Position numbers and translations under genes: made by a program | Part shown: piece after piece, positions 33,861-46,776 of the stretch | Numbering within the stretch: position 1 is the first letter of the stretch | Layout: each line of letters begins with the position of its first letter | Source: Saururus chinensis | Lineage: Eukaryota; Streptophyta; Magnoliopsida; Piperales; Saururaceae | Assembly: GCA_035235625.1 (NCBI GenBank) | Contig: CP141141.1 | Span: 5,012,968-5,076,967, forward strand | Length of the DNA: 64,000 bases | Direction of reading: 5' to 3' | The notes under the pieces: model-generated | Seen by the model: the letters and a program-made list of their open reading frames with translations, nothing else | The model's database searches: none | What the model was told of the DNA's origin: nothing

Positions 33861-34680
33861 ATCCGTCTTTTATTTCTGACCCTAATCAGCACCTTCCATT
33901 ATTGTCTGGGGACAATTTTACGGATTGGAAGGAAAAAGTTCTTTTACTATTAAGGTGCATGGACTTGGACTTGGCGTTTCATATGGATGCACCCACTGCT
34001 CCTACGGAAAAAAAGTACGCCAAGTAAGGTAGCATCTTTTGAAAAGTGGGAGCAGTCTAACCGCTTAAGCATGATGTTCATGAGGTCTCACATCAATAAA
34101 AGCATTATGGGATCCATCCCAGAATGCGCTACAATCAAAGAACTTTTGAAAGCTATTGAAGCTCAATTCAAGAGTTCTGATAAAGCTTTGGCCAGCACCT
34201 TAATGTCTAAGTTGTCATCCATAAGGCTAACAGATGACAAAGTGGTGAGAGAGCATATCATGCAAATGTGTGATATTGCTAATCAGTTAAACAACATGAA
34301 AATAAAGATTGATGATACTTTTTTGGTCTACTTTATTCTGAACTCCCTACCTGCACAATATGGGTCATTCAAGATCTCTTACAACACACATAACACTCAG
34401 AAGGTTACATACTCAGGAAGAGGGGAGGCTTAAGAGTGCCCATCTAGTTTCTCATAAAAGACAAAAGAAGGGTAATCATGGTGCTTTAAAGAAAAAAGCT
34501 GGTAAAGGTGTACTAATGAAGTCTACTAGTGTCACCAAGGAAACCAAATATTTTTTCTGTAAGAAGAAAGGACACATGAAGAAAGATTGCCCTAAGAATC
34601 AGAAGTGGTTTGCCAAGAAAGGAGGTAATTTCATGTCTTTAGTGTGTTATGAATCTAATTATGTTGATTCTCATCATAAT
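33861..34680 (+). pseudogene. copia-2 Gag region with zinc knuckle
   Basis: The frame covers LPLLSGDNFTDWKEKVLLLL, WEQSNRLSMMFMRSHI, LMSKLSSIRL and FILNSLPAQY, then a basic stretch and a zinc knuckle. The knuckle has lost its first cysteine: FFCKKKGHMKKDC is preceded by Tyr (codon 34549-34551) where the CX2CX4HX4C motif needs Cys. The frame is broken near 34010 and 34400. Gag would package the RNA; this copy cannot make an intact protein. Confidence 0.85.
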
Positions 34681-35892
34681 AACACATGGTAGATTGACTC
34701 TAGTTCTACAATCCATGTTTCCACTGTCATGCAGGGGTTTCTCAACCTAAGGAAACCAAATGATAGGGAGCACAACATCTATTCTGGAAATAAGATGTGT
34801 TCGAAGGTTGAAGGTGTGGGGACATATAGACTTGTTCTCCATACAGGCTACACCTTAGATTTAGAGAGAGCTTTCTATATTCCAAATTTTTCTAAAAACT
34901 TAGTTTCTGTATCAAAACTAGTGCCTCATGGCTTTAATTTTCAGTTTATGAATTCTTCATTTCTGATTATTAAAGATTCAGCCACCATTGGTTCTCGTTC
35001 TTTGATTGATGGATTATATTGTTTCTCTTTGCATGTTTCCTTTGAGCAATCTATGATGTTTGTGCAAGAAAGTGTTATTAAAAAGAATTCCTCTATGTTA
35101 TGGCACAGGCGGTTAGGGCATATCTCCATTGACCGCTTAAAGAGATTAGTAAGAGAATGAGTTTTAAAAACTCTTGACTTTACTGATCTAAAGACATGTA
35201 TAGACTGCATAAAGGGAAAGCAGACTAACAAGTCTTCTAAGGGCGCTAAGAGGCATCATGAGAAATTAGGCACCATACACACTGATATCTATGGACCGTT
35301 TAGTACTCCCTGTCTGAATGGTCAAAGGTATTTCATTACCTTTATAGATGATCATACCCGATACATGTATCTTTATCTCTTAAATGAAAAGTCTGAATCA
35401 TTTGATGCTTTCAAGACTTATAAGGCAGAGGTAGAGAAACAATCTGGATTGAGTATCAAAATTGTTAGATCAGACAAAGGAGGGGAATACTATGACATGT
35501 ACATAGAGAGTGGACAAAAACCTGGACCATTTGCACAGTTCCTGAAGAAAAATGGCATTGTTGCACAATACACAGTACCAGACACACCACAACAAAATGG
35601 TGTTGCTAAAAGGAGGAACCACACTTTGATGGATATGGTGAGGAGTATGATCAGTAACTCCTCTCTTCCTCTCAATATGTGGAGTGAAGCCTTAAAGATA
35701 GCCGTGTATATTTTAAATCGAGTTCCATCTAAAGCCGTTCCTAAAACACCCTTTGAGCTATGGAATAGATGGAAACCTAGTTTAGATCATGTACACATTT
35801 GGAGTTGTCCAGTTGAGGTTAAGGTGTACAATCCACTTGAGAAGAAGCTTGACCCTAAGATTGTCAGTGGATTTTTCATTGGCTATGCATAA
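34681..35892 (+). pseudogene. copia-2 protease and integrase region
   Basis: The protease active-site DSG triad reads DSS (34696-34704), directly after an in-frame TAG. The integrase zinc-binding HX4H (HRRLGH) and CX2C (CIDC) follow, split by a TGA at 35158. The catalytic core has its first Asp in TDIYGPF (35284) and its second in RSDKGGEY (35472). The third acidic residue, normally Glu in QNGVAERRN, is Lys (codon 35608-35610). The frame ends in a TAA near 35890. Two catalytic centres are therefore dead. Confidence 0.88.
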
Positions 35893-36299
35893 AGGTCTAA
35901 GGGTTATAGGTTTTATTGTCCATCTCACACCCCTACAGTAGTCGAAGCACGGAATGCACGTTTTCTTAAGCAAGGCAACTTCAGTGGGAGTATTTCCCCT
36001 AAACACATTGTGTTTGAGGAAATATGGGTTCCAGTTGTTATACCCACATCCGGTGGAGGAGCACATGCTGCATCACCAATGGTGATTCCAGAGCAGCATC
36101 TCCTTCCTTCACCATCCCCTTAGGAACAAGTTGTTGAAGTTCCTATTGCACAGGCACCTCCGCCTGTTGCTGACATAGGACTTAGAATGTCCTCAAAAGT
36201 AAGGAAACCTGCACTCCCTTCTGACTATGTTGTATACCTTTAGGAGTCTGACGAGAATATTGGACTCATTTAAGATCCTATTACATATTCACAGGCCAT

Positions 36300-37847
36300 G
36301 TCTGGAGATAACTCTAGTAATGGTATGATGTCATGTAGGATGAGATGAAATCTATGGTTGATAATCAAGTTTGGGATCTCATAGAGTTACCGCAAGGCGC
36401 TAGGACTCTTGCCTGCAAACGGGTCTATAAGACTAAATTAGATCCATCTGGTAACATTAGCAGATATAAGGCCTGACTTGTAGCCAAATGTTTTCTTCAG
36501 AAAGATGGTGTTGACTATAATGAAACCTTCTCTCCAGTTTCTATGAAAGATTCATTGAGAGTTATTTTGGCCCTTGTAGCTCATTTTGACTTGGAGTTAC
36601 ATCAAATGAATGTCAAGACGGTGTTCTTGAATGGGGATCTTGAGGAGGAGGTGTATATGATTCAGCCTGAAGGATTCACCTCAGATAAAGGAAGTCATCT
36701 GGTTTGTAGACTCAAGAAGTCAATATACGGATTGAAACAGGCCTCCCGACAGTGGTATTTGAAGTTCAACGATGTTATTACTTCATTTGGTTTTAAGGAG
36801 AACATTGTTGATCAATGCATATACCTTAAGGTTAGTGGGAGTCGCTACACGTTTCTGGTCTTGTATGTTGATGGCATTCTACTTGCAAGCACTAACTTAA
36901 GGATGTTGCATGAGACTAAGCAGTTTCTTTCTCAAAACTTTGACATGAAAGATTTAGGTGAGGCATCCTATGTCATAGGGATTGAGATCTATCGTGATAG
37001 ATCCAGAAGGATCCTTGGGTTGTCTCAACAAGCCTATATCAATAAAGTTCTGAAACGGTTTAACGTGGAAAACTGCTCACCTAGTGCAGCTCCTATTGTG
37101 AAGGGTGACAAATTTGGCTTGTTCTAGTGTCCAAAGAATTCTTTGGAGTTGGAAAGCATGGACATTTCTTATGCATCGGTAGTTGGTAGTATGATGTACT
37201 TGGAGGTCTGTACAAGACCTAATATTGCCGTTGCTATGGGAATGCTGGGTAGATACCAGAAAAATCCAAGGATGGATCATTGGAGAGCTGCAAAGAAGGT
37301 TATGAGGTATCTGCAAGGAACGAAGGATTACATGCTTACATATAGACATTCTAATCATTTGGAACTGGTTGGATACACAGATGCAGACTTTGCTGGTTGT
37401 GTTGACTCAAAAAAGTCGACATCGGGTTATATTTTCATTTTGGCAAGCGATGTTGTCTCTTGGAAAAGTATTAAGCAAACCCTTACAGCGTCGTCGACTA
37501 TGGAGGCAAAGTTTGTTGCTTGTTATGAGGGTACGTCACATGCTACTTGGCTGATGAACTTTGTCACAGGACTTACTATTATGGATTCCACATCTAGGCC
37601 ATTAAAGATGTTTTGTGATAATATTGTTGTTGTGTTCTTCACGAAGAACAACAAGAGTAGAAATCAGAGTAAACACATCGACATCAAGTATTTTGTTGTC
37701 CGGGATTGTGTTAAAGAAGGGACAGTTGTTACTAAGCATATAGGTATTGAGCTTATAGTTGCTGATCCCATGACTAAGGGCTTACCCCCTTCTCTGTTTA
37801 AGAGTCATGTGGATCGTATGGGTCTTATTAGCTCATCGTGCATTTGA
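36300..37847 (+). pseudogene. copia-2 reverse transcriptase and RNase H region
   Basis: RT starts in a broken frame near 36340 and is open from 36543. Motif A reads LHQMNVKTVFLNGD, with Asn (36609-36611) in place of the first catalytic Asp. The YVDD box reads YVDG (Gly codon 36873-36875). RNase H keeps GYTDADFAG, STMEAKFVACYE and KHIDIKYFVV. A TAG near 37125 splits the two. The frame ends at 37847 with an ordinary copia C-terminus. With both RT acidic positions changed, the polymerase is inactive. Confidence 0.9.
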
Positions 37848-38310
37848 TTTTGCTTATGTACTTCTGGACTTTACTCATTTATCATAGCAGTTATAGTTTC
37901 TTTTCTCGTTGTGTCTCATTTTTTAGTGCACTTAAGTATGAGACAGTATTTACAAAATGAGTGGGAGAATGCTTTCACTCATAAATATATTTTGCCACAT
38001 ATAGCACTCAAATAGAATGAATTAGTTGCATCATGATACATGGAAGGGAATGTTCTCCTCTTAGGACATAACCGCCTTGATTCATGCGATTATGACATTT
38101 TGTAAGAGTATAAAGTTACCACATATAGTTTGAAGGGTATTGCATTTTTAAAAAATTGTATGCGCATACAAAAGTCATTTTCAAGTTTTCCATTACCCAC
38201 TTGGTTATTTTTTCAACTAAAATGTTTTTCTCAAATTTCGTTTAATTGAGCCAAGTGGGAGATTTTATTCTTTCTATAGCTCAATTGAGAAGTTGTGCCA
38301 AGTGGGAAAA

Positions 38311-38650
38311 TGTTGGGCTTTGTTTTGTAATAAAACATACAGTGGCCCAACTATCTCAATTGACACTGTTTTAGGCTTTTATAAAATTGTCTGGGTAATG
38401 GGCCTGAGCTAGAATACCCATTAAGCTGTGGTTTTAAGTGGCAAATCTGAACCGTTGGATGACCTATGGATGGATTGTCATGATTCTAGGGTTCTTAACT
38501 GTGATGTCCTGGTTTAATTATAAATACACCATTAGCCATCCTAATTCGGTGTTCTAAGTGAGATTGCTCTCAACCAAGTTCTAAACAAGAAATACTATTG
38601 TGTGATTCTGAAGAGGATTGGCATAAGATCAAGCTTTGTTAATTCTAATG
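38311..38650 (+). repeat. 3' LTR of copia-2
   Basis: Begins TGTTGGGCTTTGTTTTG right after the polypurine tract AAGTGGGAAAA. It contains a TATAAATACA box near 38519. The right end near 38650 (CTACA) is inferred from the point where copia-1 linker sequence starts. There is no 5' LTR to compare with. Confidence 0.65.
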
Positions 38651-38689
38651 GCTACAGGTATACCTAATCTCCTGATTTTAAGTCTATCA

Positions 38690-39164
38690 TTCCCCCCTAA
38701 TCCAACAACCACTGCTCATCTTCTTTTCCTGCGCCGCCTTGTTGTTCTACATGTCCTTGGTAGCCTCCCGCTCACCTTCAGGACTTCCATTGTCCCACAG
38801 TGTCGACTTCTCAACCCACTCCATCATTCGCCTCCTTGCTAGTGTCCTTCAAAAGTTCATCATCCTCTTTCTAGTTTTCTTTAATATGATCATTTTTCAC
38901 TAAACATTGTTGTTTTCCTACTTCTATTTCAGAGAGCAAAGAATCTTCTTCATTTGCCCAGGTAGTGCAAGACCCTAATAGGCATGTTGTCATGGATGCA
39001 ACAATTGAGGCTTTAGAGGTCAATGATACATGGCCTCTTATTCCTTTACCTCCCTATAAGCAACCCATTGGATGTATATGGGTCTACAAAATTAAAATGG
39101 TTCTATTAAGTAGGATAAGATATAGCTGGTTGTCAAGGGATATACTCAAAAGGAAGGTCTTGAC
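38690..39164 (+). pseudogene. copia-1 linker and reverse transcriptase start
   Basis: A Ser/Pro-rich, broken linker is followed by SSFAQVVQDPNRHVVMDATI, EALEVNDTWPLIPLPP and GCIWVYKIK, the start of copia RT, then a frameshift and KEGLD. At 39164 the frame is cut by a hAT element and resumes exactly at 47022 (YYKTFAHV). Confidence 0.85.
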
Positions 39165-39534
39165 CATGGTTCGCCGTCTCGGATCTCGGTCTCGTCTCGG
39201 TAACCAAAGAGATGAGATCTCGAAGAGATCTCGGAGAGATCATGTAAAACAATTGTAAGCGTTTAGGTGATTATAAAAAAATAGTTAACATATTTTTCAA
39301 TGTGGGTTTATATTATTATTGACAAATATTAATACAAATATTAAACAATTATAAACTTATGAGAATATAACAAAATTTATATAAAGGAAAAAATATAATA
39401 TTTATTGATAATGCAAAATGAGACAATGGAAAGATTGTTTATGTAGAAAAATCAAAACCTATTTAGCTATAAGATCTAAGAATAAGTAAACCCAATGACA
39501 TAAGACTAAAAATTAATTTAAGTCTCACTATTTC

Positions 39535-42203
39535 CTATCCTTTACGACGGTTGGATTGCTTAATCAGTCGTGACCCGAGATTAGCATCCTGTGTAACATG
39601 AGTGAAACCATCTTCTTCAGTGAAAGCCAAAGGAGTCATATTAAATCTTTCATTTTGATTGACCTCATTTTCTCTTAGAGTGTGTCTGCTACTATCATTT
39701 CCATCATAATTTCTTCCACTATTGTTGTCTCCATTTGTAGCACTATCATCATCGAACAGTGGATCATCTACATGCATGTGAGATCCCTTGGTTATAGAAG
39801 ATGATATAATTTCTTCTCTAAATCTTTCAACATCAATTCCGACTTCTTTTGCCACACTAGCAATTAAGGGATCATGTTGTTCATCATCTTGCTCCATAGA
39901 GTCTGTTGCTACCCACTCAGTATAAGGATTCTCTCTCTCATCCAAATCTGCTTTAACCACTAATTCAAAGTGGTCTAAGGGGTCATCCTCTTGTTTGTCA
40001 CAATTTTTATAATTATCTTCTATATCCTTCATCATCAACTTCATATTATTCTATATCTTTCATCATAAACTTCATATTATAATGACAAAAGACCAATTTC
40101 TTCAACTTATTGTAGGACAATCTATTCCTAGGCTTTGTGTGAATGAGGGCAAATGTGCTCCAATTTCTCTCACATGGAGATGCAGAAGCAGTTTGTGACA
40201 ATATACAAATAGCCAACTTGCTTAATGTAGGGCAATCGATCCCATACAATGACCACCATTCTCCTCGAAAATAAAGAGAACAAAGTAACATCTCCATAGA
40301 GATAAATTAATCAATATATGGGTAAAAAATTTATCTTTATGTTCAAGTTACCTGCCCACATTGTTTTCCTTGATTGAACGACACTTCTACTTCCAAATGT
40401 GCCACGTGCATCCCTAAACCTGACAATCTTTATACAAGATGTTCTATGTCAATGACATTATATAAGAAAATAAAGGATAAATTGTGTCCAAATAATATTT
40501 AAGTAATTACCTCACTGCCTATATTGCCTGCATCATCTAACATTGGGAACAACTTATCAAATACGTCATGCACCACCTTGATTAAATATGGTATGTGCCC
40601 AAGCTTTTTACTACAATGGTACTTAGGATTGAGGTAGTATGCTACATAAAAAATTGCATAATAATTAAGATAAGTAACATATTTCCTAAAAGTAACAATT
40701 GTTAGAGATGCTTACCGGCCTTGTAGATGGGTTCATCCATTGATCTTACCCACCTCTTGTCAATAATTTTATTAACCCATACATGAGACCTTGGAGATGA
40801 GACTTCAATGACCATCTTCATCCTATCAATAGCCTCATAAACAGATCCCATAGTTGGAAATTTTTCAGTGTCCATGACCCGTAGAACCTCATGCATTGGC
40901 TCCATGATCGCAATTGAATCCCTCACTTCTTCCCAAAACTTGTTATCAAGCACAATTTTCTCCACATCTGTAGCACATGGATAACTTTGAAGGTTAGAAT
41001 CTAGCCACTGTTGACTTGAGAAGAATGATCGTAGTTCACTCTTCTCCCTTTGTAAGCTCTCTAGTGCAATGAAGTTTGTCGCAAACTGTGTTGCCCCTGG
41101 ACGTACTAAATCCTGACCACAAGCCTGTCGTATATGGTGAATAAGTTCGTCATGATTATATATAAATCTTGTCACCATTCTTCCATTTTTAACTGCATTT
41201 TCACAAAGCCATGCTTTGCAACTTCTTCAAACATGAGGTCTATACAATGAGCTGCACAAGGTGTCCAATGTAATGCATACCTCTGCATCAACATCTCGCC
41301 AGATTTCTTATAATTGCTAGCATTGTCTGTGACAATCTGAACTACATTCTTTCTTCCAATTCTCTTAATTTGTTCTTCAATTGAGTCCATGATGTAGTAA
41401 GCATTCTTCTCCTTTCCCAAAGCATCAACTAAGTCTAAAAAACAAATTCTTCGATTGCTATAAACCATGAAGTTAATGATGGACATTTTTGTCGGCCTTG
41501 TCCATCCATCACACAAAATGGAGCATCCATATTCATTCCAAATAGGTTCCATATCCTTAATCCTCTTGTCCATGTCTTTGACCTCTTTGTCTAAATATGT
41601 TCCCAATATATCCTTGGCAGTGGGAGTACGTACTCCTTTTCCAACTGTTTGTGCTTCAGATATCATGTTTAGAAAATGAGGATCATCTGCAACATGAGTA
41701 GGAGTATGGTTAAAGATGAAAAACTTAGAAATCATCCTACAAAGTCTTTCTCTCAAACCAGGTGAGACTATATCTGTAATGGTTTGTTGGTTTGACACAC
41801 CAACTTTTCTCCTCTTTGCATGTGCTCCACTACTAGAACCACCTATGCCAGTTGATACAACCCTAGCTGCTTCAGGCTCATCCTCATCTGATATGTCAAT
41901 TTGAACCTCTGATTCATACCCAAGTTGACCGATTTCTGCACGCATCTTTTCTTTTTTGTCTCTTGATTCAAGATTTTTTTTCTTACTTTCCTCCTTGAGG
42001 TCTTTCAGTTCATTTCGCACATTCTCAGGACACTTTTTGCACCTCGCAACATCTTTACCACCTATCAAATGATCTTTCAATCTTGTTACTTCCCCGGCCT
42101 TCATAATTTTATCACAATAATTACATCTTGACCCCCTAACGCTCACTGGTATTCCATGATCCCAACCCTTATCTGTTGCCATGATTCTGCATAAAACATA
42201 CAT
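39535..42203 (-). pseudogene. hAT transposase pseudogene
   Basis: Transposase of a plant hAT element, on the minus strand. The N-terminal exon (42203-41172) has a BED-type zinc finger (CNYCDKIMKAGEVTRLKDHL, then Cys pairs), a Lys/Glu-rich coil and the DUF659 core with ILCDGWTR, QIVTDNASNY and WTPCAAHCIDLMFEE. After a frameshift at about 41175 it continues as VTRFIYNHDELIHHI, DLVRPGATQFATNFIALESL and WEEVRDSI. Small exons follow at about 40640-40510 and 40430-40355. The dimerisation region (40297-40080) has WWSLYGID, ILSQTASASPCERNWSTFA and LVFCHYNM. A 31-bp tandem duplication (40018-40079) shifts the frame before an acidic tail ending at 39535. Two frameshifts leave it inactive unless read-through or splicing repairs them. 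Confidence 0.88.
40018..40079. repeat. 31-bp tandem duplication in hAT transposase
   Basis: TTCTATATCCTTCATCATCA at 40018 and its near copy at 40049 form two 31-bp units with two differences. The length is not a multiple of three, so it breaks the C-terminal frame. Confidence 0.93.
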
Positions 42204-44856
42204 AAAAATAATAAACTCTCTACAATTGAATAAACAACCATCTTTACTATGACTTGTAGATAGTTTACAAAAATTGTTCCCAGGATTGCATAGAAGCTAA
42301 TAGAAGTACTGTTGTCCCATATTAGGTGGATAAGTGACGAATCTTATGCTTTTCATATTTCATAACTAGGCAAAAGCATGTAGATCTAAGGGAAAATGAC
42401 ATTTTGGAATTAATGCAGGTAGATATTAAAATCCAAGAAAGTTGGCTATAACTACAAGTTAAAAAAAATTGCGCACTATGTTATGAATATGTTCTACAAT
42501 CTAAGTTGTGATATATAACAATGATTGCATATCTAACTTGCATAAATAATCGCAGGAAGATAGCAGATGCCAGATACAAGGTAAGTACCTCAATGGAAAT
42601 TGCCCTCCGCTGTGATTCTTTAAATCCACAAATTGTTGTAGATAAATATCTAAAAAAAAAGTAAAAGAATCTTATTGAAACTAGTTCCAGTTACAAAAGT
42701 TTATATGGAGAGACTACTAAAGCCCATCGTATCTTGCACAACATAAATGGACATAAAGTCAAAACACAAAAAATACACCAGGAAAATATATATATAACAT
42801 GGTGGTAAATTGTTTTGACAATAGTCAATGCACAAAAATCAACTACCTTCTCTTGGAAGACAATTTTTCTTCAATTAAGTCAGAAATATTTTATAAGTCC
42901 ATGTTGATAAACATACCAAGGAAACTGATATCTATATCTTAACTCTCACACAAAGCATACATAAAAGCATAGATCAGAGAATTTCAATTAGATTGACTGG
43001 GACAAGTAAAAAATGCAGAGCTTGAGTGCTTCAAATAGGTCCTTTGAAAGTCAAGGATTTCTAACAAGTGCAACTACATGGTGTTAAACTAGACCCTTTC
43101 ACATGTACTGATTCGTCATATCAATGATTTAATTATGCTATGACATTTCACAAGACAAACAACACATTTGGCTAGAAAACTGCAGTGATTATCCAGCAGC
43201 CCAAAAGATAGCATGAGCCTTCTTAATTTTAAGATTCCATTATTTCATTCTGTAGCAACTAACAACAAATTCACAAGTCCATATGTAAATTTATAATTTT
43301 TTCTTTATTACTTCCTCTTTTCAGAGAGACATAGACCTGTTTATTATTATGCCTAAATCTACAAGACAACAGCTGATCTGCTACTTTTCTTCATTTGCGT
43401 AGAACTCTCAAGCTGCAATTCTTATAAGTCAGAATTCAACACAGAAAACATAAAACGTGCTTCATCCAAAAAAGGGCAAAGTTTTGTCAGGTATTACATT
43501 TCAAGAAACAACTGAAGGACCACTCATGGAGTAAAGCTATGTAAAAGAATGAGTAATACTGAGATTAAGGTAATTACTATGTACTTAGTTACATATTTCT
43601 ATCAATTAGATTAACCAACAGCTAGCCATTACTGGTTGTCTTGAAATTGCCTCTATACTCTCTGTTCTAAATGAAAGGAAACATAAACCAAATTTGTCAA
43701 CAACTACTTAGGGATTACATCTTAACTTAACCCAAACTATGGTGCTCTAAAAGGTTGGTTGCAGTTGTCATATCCCTTTAAGGTGGTCTTAATGACTTAA
43801 ACACCCCTGGCTTAAAAAAATAAGACACCCTAAAAAAAATAATAGTTACATATCATGTTTTTTAATGACAGCAAGTCATGTAAGTTGTAACTAAAAAGGC
43901 CATATGCTAAAAAAATTTCATCTGTCATTTGATATAAAAAATATGAGACTGTTGTCACCACTAATTTGGCAAAAAAAATTTACAAGTACACTTTTTCTGG
44001 GAAAGAGAAAAACATACTTGATACAATGTGGAGAATAGAGGAGAGAACAGAGAGTACAGAGAGATAGACTAACAAGTCTAAATAGTTTGTGAAACCTTTC
44101 AGTTGTGCATGGCCAAAACGCTTACAACTCACATGAACATAATTAAATTGATAACCAGACCCATCACAACTAATATGATCCAAAAAGTTTAAAACCGTCT
44201 CTGTAAAACAATTGACAAGAGAAATATCAAAAGCTGGAAGAATATCCATCCCTAATCCACTCTCTTTCTCAAACATGCACCATCTAAAGAAATTGTTTAC
44301 AGAATTATTCTTATTTGCAGAACATGGGGAGAAAAGTAACACACTTTAAAGGAGATGTAGTGAAGATCAATTAATTAGAAATACCATCAAAAATAGAAAT
44401 TAATAGAGGAAGAAGAATATCCAAACCTCTTTCTAGCCGGTGACAATAGCTCTGCCCTTGTGTCGCTATTGAATTCTGATAGTCTGATTTGATCTCTAAT
44501 GATAACTCTTTTATACGGTTGATTTTACAAAGAGTCCTTGTGCGGCTGATTTTCTTTAGTTGGTTTGAACTTGGAAGTTTCCAAATTCCAATCCAAGTAG
44601 GAGTTGGAACTGCGAATCCCTGAAGGCACCTCTATGTAGTTGGCCATCGAGAGTTCGAGACTTTTCCAAGTTGATCGCCAGAAACGTCAAGCTGGAAGCC
44701 TGGAACCACTTCCTCATCTTATTTTTATCGGAGTCCCACAATTCCCACCTTTTGTTCCCTAATTCTCCTCTTCTGCATCTCTTTGAAGTTTGAAGTTTGA
44801 AGAAGCTTCCTGCTGCCATGTTTTGAAAGAAAAAAAAACCCATCGACTACCATAAT
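42204..44856 (-). other. 5' part of the hAT element, no recognised gene
   Basis: 2.6 kb upstream of the hAT transposase start. Two minus-strand frames (44342-43980, with ESGLGMDILPAFDISLV, and 44843-44556) are open but match no family I know. They may be captured exons or leader sequence. Confidence 0.35.
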
Positions 44857-46776
44857 TGTAACGACCCATTTTCCGGTTATGCTTAACCCGGGTGGGTTAA
44901 GGGTAATTTAGTAATTTGAGATTAGTGCTAGGGGGTTTCATTAGGTGAAATCCCTGTATCTGGGTAGAGCTCGTAGTAACAAGTGTACCAAATCGAAGAA
45001 CATGCAAAACAGAGGCCAGGAGCGAAAGTTGCGGCCTCGGGAAGCGTGTTGCATGGGCGGGGCCCACTCAAAAAGAGTGGGATAACCTATCCATGTGTAG
45101 TCTTGTTTCGAAGGGCTCATTAACATGAGTCTATCGGTACTAAGAACACGTGATTTCGACTTCGGGGTAAGAAGATATCGCGTGTTGAAGTTTAGATATT
45201 TTTTGGATTAAAATAATATAGAAAAATATTATTTTAATCAGAAAAGGACAAATTAGCTGGCGTCATCGTGACGCCAGCAGCTGGCATCAGTCGGGCCACC
45301 TGACGCATGGTGGAGGGCCCGCGCGGTGACCGGCGCGACGTGTGGTGGTCCGCGCGTCATCCCGCGCGTACACGGGACGCGGCCGCGTCGCAGACCTGCT
45401 TTCGTGTGACGTGCGGGAGCTGCGCGTCGAGCCCGCAGGGCAAGGGGCTGGGCCCCACGCGACGCGGGGCATGACTGCACCCTGCAAGCGCGCAACGCGT
45501 GGCTCGCACGGCTCCAGGGGCATTTCATACGCCCTCGGCTTCTCCCCTATAAATTGGAATTCCGTTTCATTTTTCGGGGGAGTTTCCCGATTCGTTTGGT
45601 GCCCGTTTTCTTCCGTTCTTGAGGCGTTCCTAGCTAATTCGAAGGTGATCTACGCAATAGCATAGTCCATTCCTTAAGTTGGTGCTCCTATAAGGGAGGA
45701 ATAACCCGGGGCAAGAGGAGGCTCTGTCTGCCACCCTCCTACCCCAAGAGAGAGAGAGAGATGGCCCGGTGAGAGAGGAGGCTGCATCCTCCGTTACCGG
45801 GCCAAATCAAGAGAAGTGGCCCGAAGTAGGGGAGGCTTCGTTCTCCACCGAAGGGCCACGATGTGTGAGGAACACCCCGAGTAGGGGAGGTTCTGTCTGC
45901 CGCCCACGGGCGCAGAAAATGAGAAGTCTCCGGGAAAGGGGAGAGTTGGTCGGGTCATCTTTCAGTGCAAGGCTATGAATGTATGGAGGCTAGAGGAGGC
46001 TCTGTCCGCTGTCTCCGGATTTGAAGGGGAGGACACCCAGAAACAAGCATCCCGAATACCGCTACCTCGTGAGACATCAGGGGAGTAAGAGTTTTTTACC
46101 TCCTATTTTAATTATAGAACGACATGTGCTAGTTATAATGTGTGTTATGCTATGATTCATATGTTTGCTATGCTTATATGCCATGATATGTGCTTATATG
46201 TCATGATGTGTGCTTTTTATGCTATGATGTGTGTTGTCTCACTCTACTGTAGAGCGAGACGTGTGTTGTGTGTTGGGTCTTGGCTCAGTGATGGAGCGAG
46301 ACGTGTGAATGTGATGTATCCGCTCTATAAAAGAGTGAGGCATGTTGTGGTGGTCGTGTGGTGCTCGTCTCTATGATAGAGCGAGATGTGTGTTGCTGGT
46401 GTTTTATCAGGTTTTTGTATGACTCCGATTAAATATTTGGAGATACATATTTTATACGTATATATTTTTGGTATGCCTGTTGTATGTAGTAGCCAATAAG
46501 CAGAACTACGTCCGGATCCGATCGTATCAGAGTAACATCGTGGATGTTATCCGATATGTACGTAGGCAACCAACGGCAAGGCAACATTGGCCCGGTCCGA
46601 ATTAGTTATATAATTATGCCAGTTCTTGCCTACGCGCAACAGAGCGCTAAAGTTCAGTAGCGCGTAAAGGAACGAGAAGACTCTCGCACTCAGAGTGCAC
46701 CGGTTCCGGTTCTGGGTTTGGGTTTTATCGCTTTCGGACCCCCGGCCCGGGTCGGTTCCAGGGTCGGGGCGTCACA
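44857..46776 (+). mobile_element. Solo LTR family L, 1920 bp, perfect 5-bp TSD
   Basis: Starts TGTAACGACCC and ends GGGGCGTCACA, flanked by exact ATAAT (44852-44856 and 46777-46781). No coding region is present; GC-rich frames at 45250-45670 overlap on both strands and are not genes. A TATA box (CTATAAATTGG) at 45547 gives plus orientation. It is inserted in the hAT 39165-47013 and has a homologous full-length copy at 61619-63940. The 3' quarter contains CGTAGGCAACCAACGGCAAG, shared with that copy and with a relic at 60840-61423. Confidence 0.92.
45686..46030. repeat. GC-rich minisatellite in the family L LTR, about six units
   Basis: Units of roughly 45-60 bp share GGGGAGGCTCTGTCTGCC, a CTCCGG or CCGGG block and a GAGAGR stretch. 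The array follows the TATA box by about 150 bp. The same array is longer in the copy at 61619-63940. Confidence 0.8.

Larger units (their letters stand above)
33861..38650 (+). mobile_element. Ty1-copia retrotransposon copia-2, 5' LTR missing
   Basis: Gag, protease, integrase, reverse transcriptase and RNase H regions run in copia order on the plus strand, followed by a polypurine AAGTGGGAAAA and one 3' LTR. No 5' LTR is visible before gag, so the left end is truncated or replaced; sequence before 33861 ends in an intron-like TTTTATTGCAG. All open frames are broken. It is a different lineage from copia-1 (Gag DNFTDWKEK versus ENYSTWNQA). Confidence 0.88.

Noticed and set aside
45253..45665. 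Arg/Ala-rich open frames at 45.3-45.7 kb
   Set aside because: They lie in the GC-rich U3 part of a solo LTR with confirmed ends and overlap on both strands.
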